This document shows positions 52,200 through 61,989 of a stretch of 64,000 bases of DNA, one piece after another. Position 1 is the stretch's first letter. Every line of letters begins with the position of its first letter. The stretch spans positions 1 through 64,000 of the forward strand of contig JAKSYS010000180.1 of the NCBI GenBank assembly GCA_022925895.1, read 5' to 3'. Position numbers and translations under genes: made by a program. The stretch comes from Fragilaria crotonensis. Its lineage: Eukaryota; Bacillariophyta; Fragilariophyceae; Fragilariales; Fragilariaceae. The notes beneath the pieces were generated by a model. The model saw only the letters and a list, made by a program, of their open reading frames with translations, had not been told where the DNA came from and made no database searches.

Positions 52200-53380
52200 T
52201 CCTTGATTTGTTTCTTTAAAGCGGCCACGGATCTCTTGCCTTTCTTGTCTCCCCACTCCTTAAGCTGGTCTTTTGCTCCTGGCTCAGAAGTCGGAAGATC
52301 TTTGGCGGGTAATATTTATTCTCTAACTTAAAACCCTTTGGCAACTTCCCTGCCTTCGCCGTCTTATCCGTCTTCTCACCGCTCTTCACGCCCGAAATGT
52401 TCCTTTCCTTACTTCTCTCGAGGTTGCCCTGTTTTCCACGGTCGTCGACAGGTATTGCTGACATGCCTGGAAATTGTTCAGCAGCTTGGGATCGCCAAGC
52501 ACCACTGAGACAGCAGATTCCAATTTCGGATCGGTAATTCCCTTGAGAAAATCAGCAACTTTCTTGGATTCGGGGACGGCCTCGGTTGGATCACAATCAA
52601 GGATTTCATTGTGAGCGGTCTGGTGGACATTGATAAAATCTTGGAATTTATACTGGCGACGCGACCCACTGTAGGACGCGTTCGCGATCGACGCGTAGGC
52701 TTTGTTCTTACGTGTGATCTTGGACGCGGTGCCTTCACACTGCGTCTTCAATGCCAAGTACGCCTTCCGACCGTCCTGCGACCTCTCGAATTTCTTGATG
52801 TATGACCACCCTTCTCCGTTTACGACAAATGTCTTCAATTCCCGATAGAATCGAGGTTATCAATTCGTAATGTCGTCCCTCGAGTACCGTCGCTTCAATA
52901 AGGTACTCCATTGGACTTCCAAAGTCCGCTGGATCAAGAACATTCTCTGGCGCTTCCTTTCGTCCCTGGTGAGGTAAACGAGTGGGATCTTCGCAGCACT
53001 AAGGATTTGACGAAGGTAATTCTGGAAGGACTCATTCCACAATGCCCAGTTGACCAACTTCTTAAGACTGTCAGGCTTGGATGCATCTTCGTCTTTGCTG
53101 CCTCCTTCTGTTCCTGGTATTCTTGGCACTTGGCCGTGAACTCAGGAACCTTGTCAGCTGTGAAACTTTCGGGGTTCGCTTCGAACCCGGTCCGCTTGCG
53201 CTCATCCGCCCAGAAACGGAAGCCTTTCAAGTTCTTCACTGCGATGAATGGCATCGTAACGTTGCCTGCTCCTCGCGGTGCAGATCTAGCAACACTCCTG
53301 GCAATCGAGTCGAGATCCGACTCAGTTGCGAGCATCAAGTCATTCGGGGTTGCAAATCCTGAGCAATCAACCACGTGACA
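52200..53380 (-). pseudogene. Copia-4 Gag region
   Basis: Minus-strand segments that match the Gag of Copia-5: GEGWSYIKKFERSQDGRKAYLALK compares with GPGWPFVQPFNRRRDGRAAF, and KVADFLKGITDPKLESA with KVTDFLAGIRDPKLETA. Broken. Confidence 0.7.
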
Positions 53381-53828
53381 GTCGGGGCGTTAAAGCCGCA
53401 TCGTTGGAGGGCAGCGTTCATGGTCGAGATATCGGTTCGGTGTGGTCTTGTGTGAAAATTCCTAAAGAAACAAGCAAGGGTATACAAGGGTGAAAAACCG
53501 GGAATACCAACGCCTTCAGAGTGCCAACATTTATGCCGATCGGATAATGACTTGCCTTAATCACATTTAGGAGATTTGTTGCGAATCGGTCTTTGAGAGA
53601 CTGATTCGTTCCGTGCCACGGTCATTTACTTATCCGTATGGCACGTCTATCGTAGTATTGCGGTCTTTCGGGTATGAGAACACTCCCTACGCAATTTCTC
53701 ATCAATTCCCGACGTAATCTGCTCAACATCGTTTCATCACATGCGGCCATTCTTAGCCATGATGAAATGATCAACCGGTGATCTCCATACTACCGATCGG
53801 ATGGCGCCATTCATGTCATTGAGCCGTT

Positions 53829-53841
53829 GGGTCTGATAAAC
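53829..53841 (-). promoter_or_regulatory. Copia-4 candidate primer-binding site
   Basis: On the minus strand GTTTATCAGACCC directly follows the 5' LTR, identical to Copia-2 and Copia-5. Confidence 0.65.
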
Positions 53842-54060
53842 TGTTAATCCTACAAGTAGATCATCCTTGCAGGAAAGCATGTCTTGATTCAGTTATGAAT
53901 TATCTAAAACATAGAAAAGTGAGCATTACCTTGTTCGGGAGTCATCCTTCAATCCCGAGTCGTACTGTGCAGATGTAGTACCGTATAATGGTACTTGATA
54001 CTTGATACATGATTCATAGCATCCTGAATGATACAGTACCGGTAGCTTGTAATATCAACA
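53842..54060 (-). repeat. Copia-4 5' LTR
   Basis: Pairs with 47538-47755. The leader between it and Gag is about 460 bases without other features. Confidence 0.9.
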
Positions 54061-54064
54061 CTTG

Positions 54065-57000
54065 GTCCATATGTCCTTCTCGTGGACTCGCTTGATATTG
54101 CGAAAGGAGTGACACCTCAAGTAATATATCCACCCTCCCGATCTCTGTGGCCCATCGGAGTACACCGATAAGTTCTTGGAAATAAGTGACGTCGTCTTCA
54201 TTCAAGTCTTCCGTTATGTCCATTTCTGGTGAAAATGTTATGTTCATCGGAGTGTCAATATTTGAAGTGGGCAGACGTCTACCCGACCTCTTGATAGTTT
54301 CTTCTACGTTCTTTACCGCGGCTTTGACATAATCCTGACTGGTGACTGTCCAACATTGAAAACCGTTGATATCTTTCTTCTGTAGCTTAGCGCCCAAATA
54401 AAACTCCGGGGCTTCTATTCGTCCATTCTTGAACTTGAATGTGACTTGGATCTCTTCGAGGATCGATCGTGCATCACAAGATATGGCAAGGATGTCGTCA
54501 ACATACATCAAGACATATTCATAGTACGATTCACCGTCGCTCTTCGTTGCCGCTCTCAACCAGACATCAGGGTCGGCCATCGACGATAGAAATCCCATGG
54601 ATGTTAATTTTTCAGCCATATACGACCAAAAACTGAAGCTCGCTGACTTCAATCCGTATAGAGCTTTAACGACAAGGAAAGTCTTGCCTTCCTCTGATCC
54701 AAATTCAGGGCCCGCGATCATCCAACACTTCTCCTTGTTAGGTGCCGTCAGAAATGCATTTTGGACGTCGGCGCCAAGGATATCAAGATCATTCAACGCG
54801 GCGATCGTTAAGAGGATACGTACTGAATCGCGTGATACCACCGTGCTGTAAGTCACTGATGCAGGTGCACCTGTTTTGTGGCCGTCGGCACAATATCTTG
54901 CTTTTCTTCGGAAGTTTTCTCCGAGTTTAACGTCAAACACAAGGTGACCCGTGATCTGAGTATACCCAACGAGCGTACTAGGGTCGCCATCGAATTCTTC
55001 AAACGCTATTCGTACGTTACGCATCTCCAATTTAATGGCATCCATCCATAACGTATTTCCCATTTCTTTATCGATCTCCATGGCTTCCTTGATGCTCTTA
55101 GGGATGCGTATGCCATACTTGTGAGTTCGAGCCCAGTACTTTGTCTTCACCTTCTGAAGAATTCGTTTCTGTTTCCGCAAAGTATAGGGCACCCACCAGG
55201 CGAATGCCGGTTCGTCTCCCAGTTTGTGAGTGGTCGCATAAATCGCCAACTCAACTGGATACGAATCCTTCAGATCTTTTAACGTCACCCAATCACTAGA
55301 ACCATCACGCCATTCGACGAGAAGTTCCCATCCTCGTGTTGTTGTCTTGCGTCGCTTGACTCCATACGTGTTGACATAAGTCCCCTGACTCTGGGGAATA
55401 GCGTCGGGTAGTACCCGATGATCAATTATATCTGACAACATCATCTGTCGTCGTCCCTCTTCGTCGACTTGAGCCATCAAGTTCTCTGCAATCAAGTTTG
55501 CTGTGAGCTCCTCGATCTGTCCATCCAAGTAATGGACTTCGTATTTCCTGGAGTCAAGCAAAGGGTTGGTATGGGCAATTCCGACCGGCTTGCCGTCCTC
55601 GTCCCGGACACGTCTGCGCACAGTTGCATGTACAAGCGCACCGTCTGCGTCCCTTGACAGTGCCATCTCCATACCAACATACGGGTCAGAAGTAACCTCT
55701 GTATCATGTGTGGTGTTCTCATCAGCATGCTTTAATCGTGCATCGTCGATCACCCTAGTGAACTCGTCAAAGAAAGCTGCATCTTCATCTTCGGGATCGA
55801 TTACATAGCTTGGATGAATATCGCGCAGTGTCCTCGTGAGGTCGGCAGATTGAGTCTCGAATATACGCTGAAGTCTTTCATCATATTGTATCATTCGTTT
55901 CTTCATCTCATCCGTCGTCTTCTCATCGTTCGTCATCCGTTGAACTGTCGTAGCAGATATCGGAATCCCACTTTCCGGCAGAAGCCAATACGACATGAGC
56001 CGCCCGACTCGATGTGATACACCAATCCACCGGGCTACTTCAACTTCCCCCAGTCCTGCGTTACTTCGGTAAAGGACCCAATCGTAGAAGTCAAAGTCCA
56101 AGTATTCGGAAATGTCTGGTGTGTCACCGGTGATAATCTCCAAAGGGGTCCGGCCATCGGCATACCTGGACATGTTAGCACAGACGTTGTCCGTTTCACA
56201 TACCCAAGTAAAGCCATAATCCCAAAGGCGAGGCGGCACTTTCTTCTTGAGCATCAAGCGATACCACCTTTTCTTTAGTTCATGTATTCCTTGTTCTGCA
56301 GGATTCTCATTCGGCCTTCGGGGACCAGAGACGTGGTACTTTATTTCATATCTGCGTATCGCGTCCATGAAACGAGTCTTCGGACCTGTCTGAACCGACG
56401 CCCCATCAAAAGTCAGGCGCTCCGGAACGCCATAATCACTTATGAATTGGGTCAGAGCATCGCCGACTGAGTTACCATCAACTTTCTGGAGAGGATAACA
56501 TGCCTTAAACCCACATTTATGTGAGAACAATTGTGAACCAACATTCCCTCGCAGTGATTTGATTTTTCCGTACGCAGTATCAGTTGCGAATTTCCCGTTC
56601 AGTCGCTTGACCGCAAACATGCGATCTGCTCTGTATCGTCTGCTAATGGGCAGGATGGCTGATCTAACGCCTCTCTGGGTTGTCACTCGCAAAGTCCGTT
56701 GGGCTCGCGGGATGCTTATGCCAAACTTTTCCGCGATCATTTCAGCGGTAACTTTCGTGTGTCGTTCATCACTAACGAATGTGCGGCGTGCAGGAGTGTC
56801 AGTCTGGTCGTATACCGTCTCAACTTGTGCGGATACGCGTTTGAGCTTCTGATGTAATCGTTCACCGAGTCGTACAAGTGACGGATCAATTGAATCCATG
56901 TGCGCATCATCGGAGCTAATCTCGACATCGGTATACTCGAATCGGTTGTACGTAGAGTCGGTCGTCTCAATTTGGCGCTTCCATGGGTGATTTCTTCCGC

Positions 57001-57340
57001 CTTGATTCGTTGCTTGTACCATGATGACATCGGCTGGATTCCATGGCGTCGAGCTGGTCATATGAATATGGTCACTCTTTTCCAATTCATATGCGGTTGG
57101 AACCCTTGTTCGAAAGGTGACTTTGGTGCCTATCGCGCGAAGTGGGATGGACAAATCGTCGTCAACGTCAATCGAAAGGGCACGCGTAGCATCATACGGG
57201 TTATCCCAAAAAAGGTATTCCGTAAGCTCGCACTTGGTTGGGATTAATTAAGGTATGATCCAACTTGTCCCCATAATAGAGTGCCTCATGGAAAACAAGT
57301 ATGTATGTATTTCCTGTGACTGGGTCATCACGAATAAAGT
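54065..57340 (-). pseudogene. Copia-3 protease, integrase and reverse transcriptase region
   Basis: From right to left: end of protease (VFHEALYYGDKLDHT, about 57240-57300), integrase (FISDYGVPERLTFDG and RRPNENPAEQGIHELKKRW, about 56250-56460), reverse transcriptase (HLVFDVKLGENFRRKAR, LGADVQNAFLTAP, MYVDDILAIS, about 54480-54960). It stops at the Copia-4 insertion. Almost the whole region is open. Confidence 0.85.
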
Positions 57341-57592
57341 TGAATGAATTCTATCATGAGTTCGAGTTATTCGGACACCCGGATAAGCACGACCGTCGAA
57401 GGATTTAGCTCAGCTTTACAATGACCCGCAGGATGACTCTTCAGGGCGGAGTCAGAAGTGTTCCTAGACCTAAATCTCACTCTTTTTATAATTGATCAAG
57501 TTGCAAGCTGTTGCTACTAGTGATTAGTTCTATCTGCTAGAGTCAATCTCCTGCAAGGGCGGATGTACCGCACTTGCGACGGATTTAATTGA
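57341..57592 (+). repeat. Copia-5 5' LTR (left edge approximate)
   Basis: Placed between the end of Copia-3 homology and the primer site. A TATA-like box lies in the second half. No second copy is in the window, so the left edge is inferred. Confidence 0.5.
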
Positions 57593-57605
57593 GTTTATCA
57601 GACCC
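57593..57605 (+). promoter_or_regulatory. Copia-5 candidate primer-binding site
   Basis: GTTTATCAGACCC, identical to Copia-2 and Copia-4. Confidence 0.65.
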
Positions 57606-58648
57606 AGACGCTCAAGGGCGGCGCTGTGGTTCATTGCTTTCGTCCAAGGAGGATGATGGGGCCTGATCAGCCTGAGCAGGAGCTCGAATTCTGCGCACAT
57701 AGGCCGCGGATCGTTGCGGTCGAATGACCCAGGCCTGCAGTCGATGCTCATAGACGGTAACGCTGCCGTCGGCGTGTCGGAAGACGCTTCCGGAACGCAA
57801 AGACCATTCCCCGATGGCGGGGTCCTCCCCTGAAGCGCCACCCTGCGCTGTCGCTGTCAAGGAGGATAACCGACTTCAGCAAACGCTGTTTGGCGTAGAA
57901 AAGTTTCTTGCTGCACGTCATTCCTACTGGTTGTATTTATGAGAAATACGTTACCGATAAATAGGAGTCGGTTAAAGCGATTGCTCCAGTACAATCTCTA
58001 GGAGGTTGATCTATGCTGGACAAATTAACTAGTCTTGGTTGATTAAAGCTCCTTGGTTGGCATAATTGTTTCCAGGTCCAAACAATCCGATGACCGCTTC
58101 ATACATGCAATGCCTGCATAAGAATGAGCGATTACCACTGACGCACGGCAATGAATGCCTGCTTGAATGTGAAGACTGCATGGGCATAACAATGAGTGTT
58201 ATGGATGCCCACTGGGAAGTTTTGCTTAGGTGCTTTGGATTTATTGAAACGCACATTTTCGAGTTTCCAGGCGCGATTGACCGCATTCGTGGGTAATTCC
58301 TCGCGCGGATCAACATCTGGCACGATCGATTTGGGATCTTTTTGATCCGACAGCCCTGTGTCGACGTGGCACGAGCGAAGGGCCGTCGTTTACTTAGAGG
58401 GTTTCCCCGCGGTTTCCACGGCATGCACGATCGAAAATTGGGAGTGATATCTGGATACCCGTTTCCACGCAGGAAACATACCGGTTTTCACGTATCTTGC
58501 CGGGATTGAAAGCGCGTTTCCACGTAGGAAATGTACTGCTTTCCACGCTTCCCGCTGGAAATGTTTTCCAAGGATTGAACCCATAATTTTCCGAATTTGC
58601 TGTAAACCCACCAAAACCTGGTAACTACTTTCCCACCTTCTTTCCACC
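57606..58648 (+). other. Copia-5 leader
   Basis: About 1 kb without a convincing reading frame between primer site and Gag. Its last 200 bases hold three inverted repeats of the form TTTCC-ACG..-GGAAA (58461-58561). These may be packaging or dimerisation structures of the element RNA; this is inference. Confidence 0.6.
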
Positions 58649-60105
58649 ATGGCAGAGCACAGATCCTTCACTGCTTGTCTCACCCGCTTGGGGTTTGATG
58701 CTCCCACGCGCAAATTGCTTGACAATCAGGGCATTCACACTATTCATGACCTTACTGACCTCCCATTCCCAGAGATCGACAAGATGATCCAGCATCTATC
58801 CAGGTGGAAACCAAGGGCGACAGACGTCGAAGAAGATGAAGATCCTGTCCCTACTCCAACGTTCCCCTACCTTGCGGTCCGGAAGTTCAAGGCTCTTCGC
58901 TCTTGGGCGGACTACTGTATCCTTCGCGGTGATGCTCCAAACCCTGCCCACTTTGACGAACGCGCCACCACGCGCTTTCTAAATCGGTTGACGGAGTTGG
59001 AGGAGATTGATCGAGCCAAGAAGGATGGGGATGACACGAAGGATCCACCGAAGCTGGCGTCGATGACAGGATGGCCAACATGGGTTGAACTGTTTACAAC
59101 TTATTTATCCCAACACAGAAGCGTTGTTGCTGGAACCCCTCTGGCTTATGTCATTCGTGACAATGATGAGGTTGCCCTGATGATCTTGCACGCAATGACT
59201 GGGACTCTGTCGATGATGACTTGGTTGCCACGTCAATCTTGGAGGGTGAAACCTTCTCGCGCGACAGCAAGAGAGTGTTTGATATTCTCAAACCCTTTGT
59301 CATGGAGGGACCTGGCTGGCCTTTTGTCCAACCCTTCAACAGGAGACGCGATGGACGTGCTGCCTTCAAGGCCTTGAAGTCGCAGGCTGAGGGCAGATCT
59401 GCAATTGCCACCAGGAAGGCCAAGGCTTATGCTATGGTTACTACTGCCATCTTCACTGGGAAAGGGAAGTTCTCCTTTGACCAGTATGTGGGAAGGCACC
59501 AGCAGGCGCATAATGAGTTGTTGTTCTTGGAGGAACCAGTTGCAGAGACCAAGAAGGTGACCGATTTCCTTGCTGGTATTCGTGACCCAAAGTTGGAGAC
59601 TGCTATTCAAACTTGTATGGGCGATGAGCAGAAGCTTACTAACTTTGAGGTGTGCCAGCAGTACTTCAAGACAATTGTGGAGAACACCAAGACCAGGACG
59701 AAGTCGCCCTCCGACATCCGAGAGATTGCCAAGGTTGGAATTGTTAAGGATAAGAAGAAGGCCAAGCACAAGAAGGGTAAGTCAAGTGATGACGACAAGT
59801 CGCCGAGTGGAATTGCGATTCACTCTGGGCAGTATTCTGCCAAGGATTACAACAAGCTGAAGCCTTTTGAGAAGGCTAAAGTCAAGCAGCTCCGTGAGGA
59901 AGCTAAGAAGAAGGAGAAGAAGGAGAAGTCTGAAGCTCGAAGTGTTGCAGCGGTCACTACTCAGGAGGATGCTCCACCTGACGATGAAGGGAAGGAGACC
60001 CCTGTCCCCTCTCCAACGCTGGAAAACAGTTTGGCCGTGCTGCCCATGTTGAGCAGCAGAAGCCTGCTTGACGATCCGAACCGGCTCTTGTTAAGACAGA
60101 CCTAA
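58649..60105 (+). pseudogene. Copia-5 Gag region
   Basis: It starts MAEHRSFTACLTRLGF. Segments such as VRKFKALRSWADYC, WVELFTTYLSQHRSV, GPGWPFVQPFNRRRDGRAAF and KVTDFLAGIRDPKLETA are shared with Copia-4 Gag. The end is Lys-rich (KDKKKAKHKKGK) with no clear zinc knuckle. Fossil part. Confidence 0.75.
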
Positions 60106-60158
60106 AGTTAGGTGAATCTTATGTTCAAGAGGCCGGGCCCTTTTGCTCTTCCCGTTTT

Positions 60159-61970
60159 GTGAAACATGTCTTTCGTGTCTCTGCGTCCAAGCCATGCGGC
60201 AACGATGACGATGACATGAGGACTGAACTAGATTCTCATGCGGATACTTGTGTTGCAGGTCGCAACACTCTGCTTCTCTCTGACGAAGGTCGTCAGGTCA
60301 CTGTTCACCCTTACAGTGGTGAATATAAACCCATACAGGATGTTTCCATCGCCACGGTTGCGACTATGTGGATCCATCCTCAGAATGGACAACCATACAT
60401 CCTCATTATCCATGAGGCTCTGTATTTTGGGGACCGAGTGGATGTCACTCTGCTGAACCCAAATCAATTACGCGCGAATGGTGTCATTGTTGAGGATGTC
60501 CCACGACAGTTTGACTCCAAGTCTTCGCATTCTATTTATCTTCCAACCGCAAAGTTGCGTATTCCTTTATCCCTTGACGGTATTTCTTCTGGTTTTGTGA
60601 GTCGTAAGCCAACATGGGCGGAATACAAGCAATATCCTCACGTGGAATTGACATCCCCGATGCGATGGGATCCCTCTTCTGACCAGTTTGCCAAAAAGGA
60701 GGAGACATATGTTTCCAGCGTGTGCGTTGCTGAAAAGTTGTTGGCAACTGATCATGCGCGGAATGCTTCAAGGTTGGTTTCTGCGGTGCAATCGGTCCGG
60801 AGGATGGCTCACTGGCGGATCGCTTGGTGGCTGCAGTCAATGTTGCAGCAGATGACACTGCTGGAGATGGCTTGTCCGGTCGCAACGACAATGACGTTTA
60901 TCCGATGGACGACGAAAGCCGAAAGTTATTTGCCCTTTCTACGAGCGACAAACGATCAGTCATAACACCTGAGATCCTTTCTCGGAGGTGGGGAGTTGGC
61001 CTTGACACTGCTAAGAGGACATTGAAAGTGACAACGCAATCCGGAATCAGGAATGTTTTGGCAAAAGGCGAAAGGAAAGTGCGTCAGAAACTCGATCACC
61101 TTGCGTTCCCCAACTTGAGCGGTAAGTGGTACTCGGATACTATGTTCTCAAAGACGCAATCGATCAGGGGACACTTGACGGCGCAAGTGTTTACGAATGG
61201 TCGAGGGAGCGATCACTTCTATCCCATGAAGAGCAAGAGCATGGCTGGACCAAATGCTCTGATGCCCTTTATCCAAGAGGTTGGGATACCCCAGACGATT
61301 GTGACTGACAATGCACCAGAGGAAGTCCACGGGGAGTTTGGGAAGATCTGTCGCCAATTTCGAATTCGGCAAGAGCAAACAGTTCCTTACAGCCCATGGT
61401 CGAACCTGGCGGAGTCAACGATTCGAGAGCTGAAGGTTGGGATCCGGAGAACCTTACGTCGTTCGAAGGCACCGAGACGCCTTTGGTGTTTCTGCGGTAA
61501 GTGGGTGGCGGCGATTCGACGATTGACAGCACTTGATATGCCACAACTCCAGGGAAGAGTTCCCGACGAAGACGTGTTGGGATCTACACCAGACATCTCC
61601 CAGTATGCCCAGTTTGATTGGTATGAGCCAGTCTTGTATTGGGATCCAGTTGGTACCTTCCCACATGAGCAGAAGTTGCTTGGACGGTGGCTTGGAATTG
61701 CCGAAGTCTCAACAGACCTGATCAAGACTGGGAAGATTATTGTCCGCAAGTCTGTCTGGGGACTGAGCGAAGATGACTTTGCTAATCCTGACGTAAAGAC
61801 TCGGCTCGTGGAGTTGAATGAGGGCATCCGCTCCAAAATTGGGGATGATCTCAAGGATGAGGACATCGACCCAGAACTGAGAGGTTCCATGCCGGAAATC
61901 TCAGATGACGTCTTTGTAACGATCCAGGGGACACGCCAAGTCCTGATGAGGGAACCGATGACCACACCCC
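60159..61970 (+). pseudogene. Copia-5 protease and integrase region
   Basis: Protease ELDSHADTCVAGRN at about 60225-60265, then ATVATMWIHP and HEALYFGDRV. Integrase at about 60960-61500: RRWGVGLDTAKRTLKVTTQ, VGIPQTIVTDNAP, PYSPWSNLAESTIRELK and APRRLWCF. Related to Copia-4. Confidence 0.8.
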
Positions 61971-61989
61971 TGAATCTTATGATGAATAT

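Larger units (their letters stand above)
47538..54060 (-). mobile_element. Copia-4 (Ty1/copia), complete but broken
   Basis: A minus-strand LTR element of 6.5 kb inserted between the reverse transcriptase and RNase H of Copia-3. Flanks share CTTG (47534-47537 and 54061-54064; ACTTG if the terminal LTR base is counted). Order: 5' LTR 53842-54060, primer site 53829-53841, Gag, protease, integrase, reverse transcriptase, RNase H, 3' LTR 47538-47755. The LTRs are nearly identical, so it is young, yet its coding part carries many breaks (of the order of ten). Confidence 0.85.
46639..57340 (-). mobile_element. Copia-3 (Ty1/copia, related to Copia-2), interrupted by Copia-4
   Basis: A minus-strand element with a 3' LTR at 46639-46829, RNase H at 46887-47530, then Copia-4 (47538-54060), then reverse transcriptase, integrase and part of protease up to about 57340. 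Gag and 5' LTR are not in the window; they probably lie beyond Copia-5, which seems to have inserted here. Its Pol is very like Copia-2. Apart from the insertions there are only a few breaks. Confidence 0.82.

Noticed and set aside
57530-57860. Minus-strand frames of 80-100 codons in the Copia-5 leader
   Set aside because: They overlap the LTR edge and primer site and show no motif or conservation.
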